Shown: positions 1 through 7,089 of the stretch, one piece after another | Layout: each line of letters starts with the position of its first letter | Position numbering within the stretch: the stretch's first letter is position 1 | From: Acidobacteriota bacterium | GTDB lineage: Bacteria; Acidobacteriota; Terriglobia; 20CM-2-55-15 | DNA: 12,448 nt | Direction: 5' to 3' | NCBI GenBank assembly: GCA_003222755.1 | Contig: QHXA01000107.1 | Location: 1 to 12,448 of the forward strand | The notes under the pieces: generated by a model | What the model saw: only the letters and a program-made list of their open reading frames with translations | What the model was told of the DNA's origin: nothing | Database searches by the model: none | Position numbers and translations under genes: made by a program

Positions 1-1
1 C

Positions 2-2044
2 GACGATTCGCTGCGGATTGTTGAGGCGCCCAGCCGCTACAAAGAAGTGGAGAAGATTGGCGCCGACATCGCGGATTTGCTCGCATCCGGAGAAAGCCCG
101 AGCGATGTGGTCGTGGTGGTGCGGCACATCGACACGTATGGCGAAATGCTTGAAGACGTATTTTCGCGTTACGGCATTCCGCACCGGTTCGAAACCGGCG
201 TGCCTGTGCTGCGCGTTCCGTTTATCAAGTACTGGCTCGCCATGCTCGACCTCGTTACGAGCGAACGATCGCGCGAGGCGCTGGCTCGCGTGATGTCGAG
301 CGCTTATTTCTGCCCACGCCTTTCGCCTGCTGTTGATGTGGAGCGGGCGCTTGCGCGCTTCGGTTATATCGATAGGCACCACCTGCCCGCTTCGGCGCTG
401 GCAGCGCGAAAGAACTCGCCGATTGCTGCGGAGATCCAGCGGTTTGAAAAGTTTCTCGATGAACTGGAGCAGTCGGAAGACACGGTGATGGGGTTCCTGG
501 GTCGTCTCCAGCCCTCGGGATTACTCACCGAGCGGGATCGCCAGGCGTGGCGCGTGCTGGCTGAAGAGATGTGTGCTGTAGGGGCGGTGTATCACCGCGC
601 GAAATTCGAGTTTGCCCAATTCCGAAAGCTTGGTTCCGATATTGCCGGCCTGCGCACAGTGGACCGGCTGGTCGCATCCACTACAGCTCCAGGTCTGCCA
701 CGCGTGCGGATCATACACCCGCATTCGCTGGGATCCCGCGAGCACAAATGGATGTTTGCCCCGGGCTTTGCCGATGGCGAATTTCCTGCGCGGGTTGCGT
801 CGAATCCGTTGCTTCCCGATACAACGATCGAAAACATCAACGCGCGTATCCGGCCGAGGCGCCTCATGACGCAGCGGGATCGGAATCGGCGAGAGCCACT
901 GTACCTCTTCATGATTTTGGACTCGGCAACGCGCCGTGTGACGCTGACGTATCCGGGTAACACGTTGGAAGGCGATCCGATTCACCCGTCGGTGTACGTT
1001 GCTGAGATTGCAAGGCACTACGCCGAGTCTCCCGTCGTGCAGGCGGTGACAGGTCCGCCACGTGCTGACGGTGAATGGCGCTTGAGGGTCGCCGAGGAAT
1101 GGCGGCGCGGCTCGCTGCCGGAAAATCGCGCGCGAGCCTTGCTGGGAGACGACATTGTGGAGCGTGCGAAATTCGAATCGAAAGGGATTATGCGCGCTCG
1201 TCTCGGCAAGGGCGTTTTGCCGCTCGATGGCGTCTGGCATCCGAGCGAGCTGAATTCGCTGAGCTCGTGCCCGTTTGTGTTTTTCGCCCGACATCGGTTG
1301 AAAATTCGCGCAGCGGAAACGCCGGACTTCGAAGTGCCGGCGCAGGAAATCGGCATTTTGGCGCACACCATCCTTCGCGATTTTTACTCACAGACGGTGC
1401 CGCGCTCCGCCGATGAGGCCCGCGTTCGCATGAATGAAATTATCACCCGACGGTTGAGCGCGGCAGACGTGAATGGGGAAGGCCCGTACTCCGTTTTCGA
1501 TCCTTCGTTATGGAAGATTCGGCGCCGGCAGCTCGTATCGGTGTTGAACCGGTACGTCGATTTTGCTATGCGCGACGCGCTCGACGGTTTCGAGACCCAA
1601 GCAGAGTATCTTGATGCTCCACTACCACCCGCCGCGATCGGCCGAACTCTCCTGGCAGGGAAGCCGGATCATGTGGCTGTCCGCCGCAGTGGCGCGCGCG
1701 TCGATGCTATTCGTATCGACGACTTCAAATATTCGGCCGCTTCGAGCGCGACTGCAAGGCAACTAAAGCAGTCTTTCCAAATACCGGTTTACGCGTACTT
1801 GGCGGCACATGCGTTGGCTGCCGAGGACGCGGTTCAGATCGAAGGTCGATACCTCCTGCTTCGGTCTCCCGGCAATCCGGTCATTTCCCATGTAATTGAT
1901 GACGGTGTGTTCCAGGAAGTGCGCGACCGGATTGAGCGGCTGTTGGAGCGGGTGAGTGAGGGAAGGCTCGAGCCAGACCCGGCCGATGCGCAAATTTGCG
2001 TGGATTGCGATTATCGCCGGCTGTGCCGGTTCTATGGACTGTAG
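2..2044 (+). CDS. addB: AddB-like ATP-dependent nuclease/helicase subunit, 5' partial
   Basis: The reading frame is open from base 2, so the gene begins before the window; 680 residues are visible. It resembles the AddB subunit of the AddAB (RecBCD-like) double-strand-break end-processing complex. The first visible part matches the second helicase-like domain (the segment around 'VVVVVRHIDTYGEML' and 'YGIPHRFE'). The C-terminal part is a PD-(D/E)XK nuclease: a His in 'LAHTILRDFY' (about 1360-1389), 'GKPDH' at 1658-1672, the catalytic 'DDFKY' at 1718-1732 and a QxxxY motif at 1778-1792. Four Cys suit the AddB iron-sulfur cluster: one codon at 1268 ('SSCPF') and a CX2CX5C at 1997-2026. In known AddAB this cluster pins the nuclease domain and helps bind DNA ends. 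All visible nuclease residues are intact. Gene order addB-addA is the usual one. Whether the N-terminal ATP site is present cannot be seen. A generic PD-(D/E)XK family label is the fallback. Confidence 0.88.
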   Translation, partial: DDSLRIVEAPSRYKEVEKIGADIADLLASGESPSDVVVVVRHIDTYGEMLEDVFSRYGIPHRFETGVPVLRVPFIKYWLAMLDLVTSERSREALARVMSSAYFCPRLSPAVDVERALARFGYIDRHHLPASALAARKNSPIAAEIQRFEKFLDELEQSEDTVMGFLGRLQPSGLLTERDRQAWRVLAEEMCAVGAVYHRAKFEFAQFRKLGSDIAGLRTVDRLVASTTAPGLPRVRIIHPHSLGSREHKWMFAPGFADGEFPARVASNPLLPDTTIENINARIRPRRLMTQRDRNRREPLYLFMILDSATRRVTLTYPGNTLEGDPIHPSVYVAEIARHYAESPVVQAVTGPPRADGEWRLRVAEEWRRGSLPENRARALLGDDIVERAKFESKGIMRARLGKGVLPLDGVWHPSELNSLSSCPFVFFARHRLKIRAAETPDFEVPAQEIGILAHTILRDFYSQTVPRSADEARVRMNEIITRRLSAADVNGEGPYSVFDPSLWKIRRRQLVSVLNRYVDFAMRDALDGFETQAEYLDAPLPPAAIGRTLLAGKPDHVAVRRSGARVDAIRIDDFKYSAASSATARQLKQSFQIPVYAYLAAHALAAEDAVQIEGRYLLLRSPGNPVISHVIDDGVFQEVRDRIERLLERVSEGRLEPDPADAQICVDCDYRRLCRFYGL

Positions 2045-2102
2045 CGCGGGTATTTGCAGCGCGGAGCGGTGCGAGCACGCCGGAGGCGTGGAAGTAAATT
2101 AG

Positions 2103-2140
2103 CCGGGGGTTAAGCGAGCGGGAGCGAGCGCAACCCCCGG
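2103..2140. repeat. Hairpin with 9-bp stem and GCGAGCG-repeat loop
   Basis: Perfect arms CCGGGGGTT (2103-2111) and AACCCCCGG (2132-2140) enclose a 20-base loop that contains GCGAGCG-type direct repeats. No T-run follows, so it is not a classic intrinsic terminator. It belongs to the palindrome cluster downstream of addB. Confidence 0.8.
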
Positions 2141-2233
2141 TTGTCTGAAACCAAGGACATCCGCACCCCGGCAGGGGTGCGAGGAGTCCGCGACACCCTT
2201 TCAGGGTGCGGATTCCAGAGTTGTCGACCTATT

Positions 2234-2264
2234 CCAGGGGTACGCAAAAAACGCGTACCCCTGG
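2234..2264. repeat. Strong hairpin, 12-bp perfect stem
   Basis: CCAGGGGTACGC (2234-2245) pairs with GCGTACCCCTGG (2253-2264) across a 7-base A-rich loop. It is the most stable-looking hairpin of the cluster and lies about 85 bases before the likely addA start. It could act as an RNA processing or pausing site in a joint addBA transcript. There is no T-tract after it. Confidence 0.8.
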
Positions 2265-2347
2265 CTAAGTTCCCAGCACCGCTTCGCGGTGCGGAAATGT
2301 CCAAACTCCAGGGCACCGCTCCGCGGTGCGAGATATCCAAACTGAAC

Positions 2348-5300
2348 ATGAGCTTCAACGCCAACACGGTCGTTTGGGCCAGTGCGGGAACTGGTAAGAC
2401 CCGCAAGCTGGTCGATGTGTATCTCCAATTCCTGCAACGAGGCATCGATCCGCTGCGCATTGTTGCCGTGACGTTCACGGAAAAAGCCGCCGCGGAAATG
2501 CGCGAGCGAATCCGTGCTGCGCTCTATGCCCAGCCAGGACAGTGGATGAAGACGATCGCGCTGCTGCAGGCGGCGCCGATATCGACTATTCATGGATTCT
2601 GCGGCAGTCTCATCCGTGAACACGGTTTCGAACTTGGCATTGACCCGGCCTTCATGATTCTGGATGAACAACGCAGTCTTGATCTCGCGCGAGAAGCCGC
2701 ACGTGACACGATCCGTCATGAGATTCGGTCCGGTAACGAAGAGGTCGAACAGCTTTTCGGGGATTTCGGCTCAGAAACGCTCGTCGAGACAATCGTCTCG
2801 GCAGGATATTGGCTGAACAGTCTTGGCGTCGATGACAATTGGCTTGAAAGCCGGCTCCAGGCCCAGCGCGTTGCCGGCGCAGAAATTGAAACGAGACTTG
2901 CGGGCGACATCCAGAAGTACGGGGGCGACTTTCAAAAGATCGGCGAATTAGCCGACGAACTCGAGGCGAGAAAGGTTCGGCATCCGTTGCGCAAGCGAGA
3001 TGATCCGTCAGCGCTCCTGCCTCAAATTGGCCAAATTGCCGGAGTCACCGCCGCCGAGCGCTTATCGCGGGTCGTGAAAATGTCTGCCGACCGGTTTCGC
3101 GTGAAAAAACAGGCGGCAAACGCGATGGATTTCGATGACCTCCTTCTCGGGGCGCGCGATCTGCTGAAGAATCATCCGGTCATCCGCCGGCATTATCAGA
3201 ATCACTTTCAAGCTTTGCTCGTTGACGAATTCCAGGACACAGACGAAGTACAGGCGGAAATCATTTCACTGCTTGCGGAAAACCCCGATTGCCCCGGTCG
3301 CTTTGCCCCGCGGAAGCTCATGATTGTCGGAGATCCGAAGCAATCCATCTATCGATTCCGCCGGGCGCGCGTGACTGTCTTTTTCCGCATGCTCGATCGG
3401 ATTCTCGCTGATGGCGGCGCGCTTGAACATCTTCAGGACAATTACAGATCTGCCGCACCCATTGCTCATTTCTCGAATCTGCTCTGTCAGTTGATGATGG
3501 ATGGCCGCGGCCAGATCAGCCGGCTCACAGATCCCAATTTTGATTTTTCCTATCGGGTTCGCTTCTCGGATGGAGATCTGCTGCAAGCGAGATCTGACGC
3601 TCCGTTTCTGGGCATCACGTACGTTGCTGCGGAATCCGGCGCCAAAGCCGCGCAGGGCCGCGAAATGGAAGCCGAAGCGATCGCTCGCCTTCTCAAGGAA
3701 TGGAAGTTGTCCGGCCACATTCAAGCCTGGAGGGAAGTCGCAGTGCTGCTGCGGGCCATGACGAATGTCGAGATTTATCTCGGCGCGTTCGAGGCTCACG
3801 GCATTCCGGTATATGTGGTGCAGGGGACGGCGTTCTATCAGAAGTCCGAGGTGTCGGATCTGATTGCGTTTTTGGAATTGGTACTGCATCCCGACGATGA
3901 GCTGTTGCGCGCGATCGTGCTGACGTCTTCGTTGTTTGGAGTGCCTGTGAACGAATTTCGGGACGGAGGAAAAACTCCGCGACGGGTTTCGGTGAACGCA
4001 AATGGTCTCAGGAGTTTTTCCTCCGTCCCGAAATTCGTTCAGTGCGAGGAACTCCTGCACTACTGGGTCGAACGGCGCGACTCCTCCACAGCCGCGGAAA
4101 TCTTGCAGGATGTGATCCGAAAGACGAACTTCGACGTTGTCTTGATGGCGCAAAAGAACGGTCCGCAGCGTATGGCGAATATCGGCAAGCTAATCGAGAT
4201 CACGCGAGGGCTGGCCCGGCAAGGCACTACAGCGCTCGATGAGGTGGTGCGGTACCTTCGGGATCGCGCGCATGACACGTCGATTCGTGAATCGGAGGCA
4301 CAAATCGTCTCGCAGCTCGATGACGTGGTCCGAGTACTCACGGTTCACCAGGCGAAGGGTCTCGAATTCGACATCGTGATCATTCCAGACCTCGCCGCCC
4401 GCACGGGCCGCGGCTCGGGGGATCGCACATTCTTCAGCGATCGTTGGGGCATTCTGGTTGGCGCCGCGTACGGTCTGCATCGGAAGCCGCTTCCACATGC
4501 GCTGATCTTGGAAGAAAAAGACCGCGAAGACGACCAGCAATACGAGGAAGAAAAGCGACTGCTTTATGTCGCCATAACCCGCGCACGGAAGATGCTGGTC
4601 CTCGGGGAAGGATTCTCGAAGCAAACCGGTCCATGGCTGCAATGGATGGAGCAGCTATTCGAGAAGCTGCAGCCCGGCGCGATCGAAAAAGCGAGATACG
4701 GAAAGATACAGAGCATTAAATTCGGGGGCTCGACCATGAAAGTCTTGCCTGCGTCACAGTTGAATGTTCCGGAGCAGCTGGAATTCACGACGGATGCGAT
4801 TCTCGTTGGTGAACCGTATATTCCCTGCATCCCGACTCCTCGCATCGAACCGGCCGTCGAAATGACTCCGTCTGATCTCATTTCGCTAAGCGGCTGCTTC
4901 CGCTTCTTTAACTGGACACGGATCCAGGGAATCGCCGAGCCCGGGCGCGAGCCGACCGGCGACACACCCCAGATGCGGCTCGGCTCAATTGCGCATAAAC
5001 TGCTGGAATCCGCGACACCGCCACCGCCGGATGTCCTAACGGCTGCCGGTGTACCTGAGCTTGCCGCCGTATTCCAGTGCCACGAGTGGCGTGATCTGGC
5101 ATCGGCATCTTCTGAACGCGAGTTGCCGTTCATCATGCACGTGCATGTCAATGGCACCGAGTGTTGGGTGCGCGGCCGAATGGATGCAGCACTTGCCGCT
5201 GAAGGCAACGGCAAGGCACTTCCCAGAGTCATTGATTACAAATATGCTCTCTGGTTCGAAGGCGGCGAAGCCAAGTACGACATCCAAATGACCGCATACG

Positions 5301-5539
5301 CGTTGGCGCTGATGAAAGCCCTAGGCACAGATCGTGCGATGGCGGAACTGTGGTACCTGAAACCACCAATGAAAATTGTTCGCCGCGAGTACACCTTTAG
5401 CGAAGCCGAAGAGAAGTTACGGGCGCTCCTTGCGAAATATCTGGACGCAGTCGAGCGGAACGAATGGCCCGCAGCTGAGCGCGCCTATTGCGATCGGGTT
5501 GAATGCGGTTTTCGCCAACAATGTTGGAGCGCGACGTAA
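2348..5539 (+). CDS. addA: AddA-like UvrD-family helicase/nuclease subunit
   Basis: From the ATG at 2348 the protein has 1063 residues, near AddA/RecB length. It is the expected 3'-5' DNA helicase and nuclease partner of the upstream AddB. Motifs in order: Walker A 'ASAGTGKT' (11-18); Ia 'TFTEKAAAEM'; Walker B 'VDEFQD' with D293/E294; III 'GDPKQSIYRFRRA'; IV 'LQDNYRS'; V 'LTVHQAKGLEFD'; VI 'LLYVAITRAR' (738-747). A C-terminal PD-(D/E)XK domain follows, with D946 ('GRMDAAL'), D963/K965 ('VIDYKY') and a Q/Y motif in 'QMTAYALAL'. Start choice: the frame stays open back to 2141, but that stretch only translates the palindromic repeats; an ATG at 2297 inside a repeat is the alternative. No good ribosome site is seen before 2348. 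Oddities: an in-frame palindromic element at residues about 534-565, directly after 'SSLFGVPV', and AddB-like Cys (C850, C1048, C1053, C1059). Confidence 0.92.
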   Translation: MSFNANTVVWASAGTGKTRKLVDVYLQFLQRGIDPLRIVAVTFTEKAAAEMRERIRAALYAQPGQWMKTIALLQAAPISTIHGFCGSLIREHGFELGIDPAFMILDEQRSLDLAREAARDTIRHEIRSGNEEVEQLFGDFGSETLVETIVSAGYWLNSLGVDDNWLESRLQAQRVAGAEIETRLAGDIQKYGGDFQKIGELADELEARKVRHPLRKRDDPSALLPQIGQIAGVTAAERLSRVVKMSADRFRVKKQAANAMDFDDLLLGARDLLKNHPVIRRHYQNHFQALLVDEFQDTDEVQAEIISLLAENPDCPGRFAPRKLMIVGDPKQSIYRFRRARVTVFFRMLDRILADGGALEHLQDNYRSAAPIAHFSNLLCQLMMDGRGQISRLTDPNFDFSYRVRFSDGDLLQARSDAPFLGITYVAAESGAKAAQGREMEAEAIARLLKEWKLSGHIQAWREVAVLLRAMTNVEIYLGAFEAHGIPVYVVQGTAFYQKSEVSDLIAFLELVLHPDDELLRAIVLTSSLFGVPVNEFRDGGKTPRRVSVNANGLRSFSSVPKFVQCEELLHYWVERRDSSTAAEILQDVIRKTNFDVVLMAQKNGPQRMANIGKLIEITRGLARQGTTALDEVVRYLRDRAHDTSIRESEAQIVSQLDDVVRVLTVHQAKGLEFDIVIIPDLAARTGRGSGDRTFFSDRWGILVGAAYGLHRKPLPHALILEEKDREDDQQYEEEKRLLYVAITRARKMLVLGEGFSKQTGPWLQWMEQLFEKLQPGAIEKARYGKIQSIKFGGSTMKVLPASQLNVPEQLEFTTDAILVGEPYIPCIPTPRIEPAVEMTPSDLISLSGCFRFFNWTRIQGIAEPGREPTGDTPQMRLGSIAHKLLESATPPPPDVLTAAGVPELAAVFQCHEWRDLASASSERELPFIMHVHVNGTECWVRGRMDAALAAEGNGKALPRVIDYKYALWFEGGEAKYDIQMTAYALALMKALGTDRAMAELWYLKPPMKIVRREYTFSEAEEKLRALLAKYLDAVERNEWPAAERAYCDRVECGFRQQCWSAT
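3948..4041. repeat. In-frame palindromic element inside addA (31-bp perfect inverted arms)
   Basis: Bases 3948-3978 are the exact reverse complement of 4011-4041 (left arm begins TGAACGAATTTCGGG, right arm ends CCCGAAATTCGTTCA), with a 32-base spacer. A perfect 31-bp inverted repeat inside a protein gene is very unlikely by chance. It is translated in the addA frame without a stop, giving 'NEFRDGGKTP' from the left arm and 'SFSSVPKFVQ' from the right arm. The position is between a conserved-looking 'SSLFGV' helicase segment and 'CEELLHYW'. It resembles in kind the palindromic elements found inside Rickettsia genes. No certain target duplication is visible. Confidence 0.95.
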
Positions 5540-6046
5540 ATGCCCTCATGGGTATCAGCGGCAATGTTTGCGACGCTCGTTGTGATTTTCCCATACACGG
5601 TGATCTTTAGAATTCTGTCGCAGCTTCCGAAGCCCATCGCTCTTTCACATCGGCGCTGGCCGCTCGGCGTGAATCTTCTCGTCATTGGCGTGATTACGGC
5701 CTGGATTACCGTCTTCATCCACACCGCATATTATCGACGAGGGCTCGTGAATCTGGTCGCGGTGCTGATGGGCTTCATCGTCGCCGCGCTGGCATATGCG
5801 TTCGGACTTGTCCTGATATTGCGGCAGTTTTCCGGACTTTATCCGGAGTTCTTCATTACGACGGGACGAACTGGCCTGGGTTTACGAAAGACGGCATATC
5901 GAAATGTGATCCACATTGAAGAAGTCGCGCGCCGTCACGGAGAGGCGCAGCTCCGCGTTGAAACCAACTATGGACTCGTCGTGCCGCTCACGCTGCCTGC
6001 GCGCCACGTCGCAAGCCTTTACGAACGCGTTAAGCCGCCGTTATGA
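5540..6046 (+). CDS. Three-helix membrane protein with a PH-like C-terminal domain
   Basis: I do not recognise a named family. The 168-residue product has three hydrophobic helices (about 4-26, 41-63 and 68-94), then a soluble tail of about 70 residues. The tail pattern ('YPEFFITTGRTGLGL', 'YRNVIHIEEV', 'QLRVETNYGLVVPLTLP', final helix) looks like a small bacterial PH-type domain behind membrane helices, by eye only. The ATG follows the addA stop codon with no gap (TAA then ATG), so translation is probably coupled to addA. That makes this an operon member, but it need not share the DNA-repair role. No enzyme motif is seen. Confidence 0.7.
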   Translation: MPSWVSAAMFATLVVIFPYTVIFRILSQLPKPIALSHRRWPLGVNLLVIGVITAWITVFIHTAYYRRGLVNLVAVLMGFIVAALAYAFGLVLILRQFSGLYPEFFITTGRTGLGLRKTAYRNVIHIEEVARRHGEAQLRVETNYGLVVPLTLPARHVASLYERVKPPL

Positions 6047-6055
6047 TCTAGGTTA

Positions 6056-6643
6056 ATGGAACACATCATTCGCCAGTACACACTCGAGCCTGGCGCCCTC
6101 GAAGCTCAATATATCGAAGAATACTTCACGGAATTCAGGAAGAAGAAGACGGCTGAGGAAATCATCGCACGGTTAAAAGATCGCGAGCACTTGATCCTGC
6201 TGTCGATGGCCGAAGATGACGATGGTGTGCTGATCCCAGTGGCGTACAAGATTGGCCACGAATTGAAATTGCAGGAAACGAGCATCAAACTTTCCGAGCT
6301 GGTTTCCGAGCTCCGAGATATCGTTGAATTCCGCAATCGGAAGATTTTTTATAGCTGGATTGGCGGCACTCGCCAAAAATGGCGCGGGCAAGGCCGTTAT
6401 CGCGCGTTGACCGAACAGCAGGAAGAATGGGCCCACGCGCACGGGTTCCATGAGCTTGTCGTGAAAACGAAGAACAAGTTTTACCCCATGCGAGCGACGC
6501 TGGATCACCTCAACTTCGACGTCATTAAATTTCAGAGACACCTGCGAGATAACCGCGAATCGAAGGTGTACCTGAGCAAGAAGATTGCTGCTGAAGTGCT
6601 GGGCAAGCACCAGACGACTCGGTCGGTAGTGCAGGCGGCCTGA
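6056..6643 (+). CDS. GNAT-family N-acetyltransferase
   Basis: The 195-residue protein fits the GNAT fold, which moves an acetyl group from acetyl-CoA to an amine; the substrate cannot be told. The core is 'IFYSWIGGTRQKWRGQGRYRAL' split as a beta strand (about 97-104) and the acetyl-CoA pyrophosphate loop R110-G111-Q112-G113 (RxxGxY, with Tyr at the usual Gly/Ala place). A helix 'TEQQEEWAHAHGF', the strand 'HELVVKTKN' and the late motif 'LDHLNFDVIKFQRHL' follow, as in GNAT motif B. The N-terminal 50 residues, rich in Lys/Glu, are typical of the short helical entry. It starts 9 bases after the membrane protein gene and ends the + strand operon, 13 bases from the convergent ferredoxin gene. Confidence 0.8.
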   Translation: MEHIIRQYTLEPGALEAQYIEEYFTEFRKKKTAEEIIARLKDREHLILLSMAEDDDGVLIPVAYKIGHELKLQETSIKLSELVSELRDIVEFRNRKIFYSWIGGTRQKWRGQGRYRALTEQQEEWAHAHGFHELVVKTKNKFYPMRATLDHLNFDVIKFQRHLRDNRESKVYLSKKIAAEVLGKHQTTRSVVQAA

Positions 6644-6656
6644 ATTAGCGCGGTTC

Positions 6657-7034
6657 CTACAGCGGGTTTTCCGCAAACACGAATTCCTTCACCGGCCGGC
6701 CTTCGATCAGGTGTTCCTGAATGATCCGGTCCAGGACCGCCGGAGTGACCGAGTGGTACCACGTTCCGTCCGGGTACACGACCGCGATCGGTCCCTGCTG
6801 GCAAATGCGCAGGCAATTCGCCTTGGTGCGGTACACGCATTCCTCTGCCTGCGTCAACCCCAGTTCCTCTAAGCGCCGCTTCAGATAATTCCAGGAAGCG
6901 AGGCCCTCCTCTTTTGTTGCGCACATCGGCTTCGTCTGGTCTGCGCATAAAAAGATATGCCGCCGTATATTCTGGATTTGCAGTTGCTCGACCAGTTTCG
7001 CCAGCCGTTCGGCCGAATCAGGTGTCGTTTCCAC
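6657..7034 (-). CDS. Thioredoxin-like [2Fe-2S] ferredoxin
   Basis: The 125-residue protein matches the thioredoxin-fold [2Fe-2S] ferredoxin family (as in Aquifex ferredoxin and NuoE-like domains), a small soluble electron carrier. Cluster ligands are C30 and C38 ('FLCADQTKPMC') and C74 and C78 ('ANCLRICQQGP'), the usual CX7-12C plus CX3C arrangement. 'GPIAVVYPDGTWYHSV' is the typical strand pair after the last ligand. C66 is an extra Cys. The start is GTG at 7034: an in-frame TAA lies five codons upstream and no later Met precedes the cluster motif; an AGGA sits very near the start. The redox partner is unknown, because neither neighbour is an obvious client. Confidence 0.85.
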   Translation of the reverse strand: METTPDSAERLAKLVEQLQIQNIRRHIFLCADQTKPMCATKEEGLASWNYLKRRLEELGLTQAEECVYRTKANCLRICQQGPIAVVYPDGTWYHSVTPAVLDRIIQEHLIEGRPVKEFVFAENPL

Positions 7035-7089
7035 GTCCTTATCTTAGCTGACATGGCGAGCCGCGTGCAGAGGCTACAGCGGAGGGCCT

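Larger units (their letters stand above)
2056..2347. repeat. Mosaic cluster of short palindromic repeats between addB and addA
   Basis: The gap between the two genes is almost entirely made of different GC-rich hairpins. In order: a degenerate copy of the 'GCACCGC' palindrome (about 2056-2073); CACGCC/GGCGTG (2076-2090); CCGGGGGTT/AACCCCCGG with a 20-base loop (2103-2140); CGCACCCC/GGGGTGCG (2162-2181); CACCCT/AGGGTG (2194-2208), inside a longer imperfect stem; a 12-bp stem (2234-2264); and two near-identical GCACCGC/GCGGTGC hairpins (2276-2292 and 2313-2329). The last two lie 37 bases apart and are each followed by TCCAAACT (2300 and 2336). Also, ATCCGCACCC at 2159-2168 is complementary to GGGTGCGGAT at 2204-2213. 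The layout recalls REP/BIME clusters. Possible roles are transcript stabilisation, attenuation between addB and addA, or simply accumulation of mobile palindromes. The spacing is irregular and there are no unique spacers, so it is not CRISPR. Confidence 0.85.

Noticed and set aside
521..1366. 281-codon - strand frame inside addB
   Set aside because: Rich in Arg/His with no recognisable motif; a shadow of the high-GC addB frame.
2056..2347. CRISPR-like array
   Set aside because: The palindromes differ from each other, the spacing is irregular, there are no unique spacers, and no cas genes are seen.
3940..4045. AGTGC on both sides of the addA palindrome as a target duplication
   Set aside because: The two copies are 101 bases apart, which is not a multiple of three, so a simple insertion with this duplication would have broken the reading frame; five matching bases are also easily chance.
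3266..4153. Long - strand frame of 295 codons inside addA
   Set aside because: It is antisense to a protein with all UvrD motifs and shows no family pattern of its own; the similar peptide near the palindrome arises because the inverted arms translate alike on both strands.
4564..5232. 222-codon - strand frame inside addA
   Set aside because: Overlaps the nuclease domain of addA antisense; Ser/Pro/Cys-rich composition without motifs.
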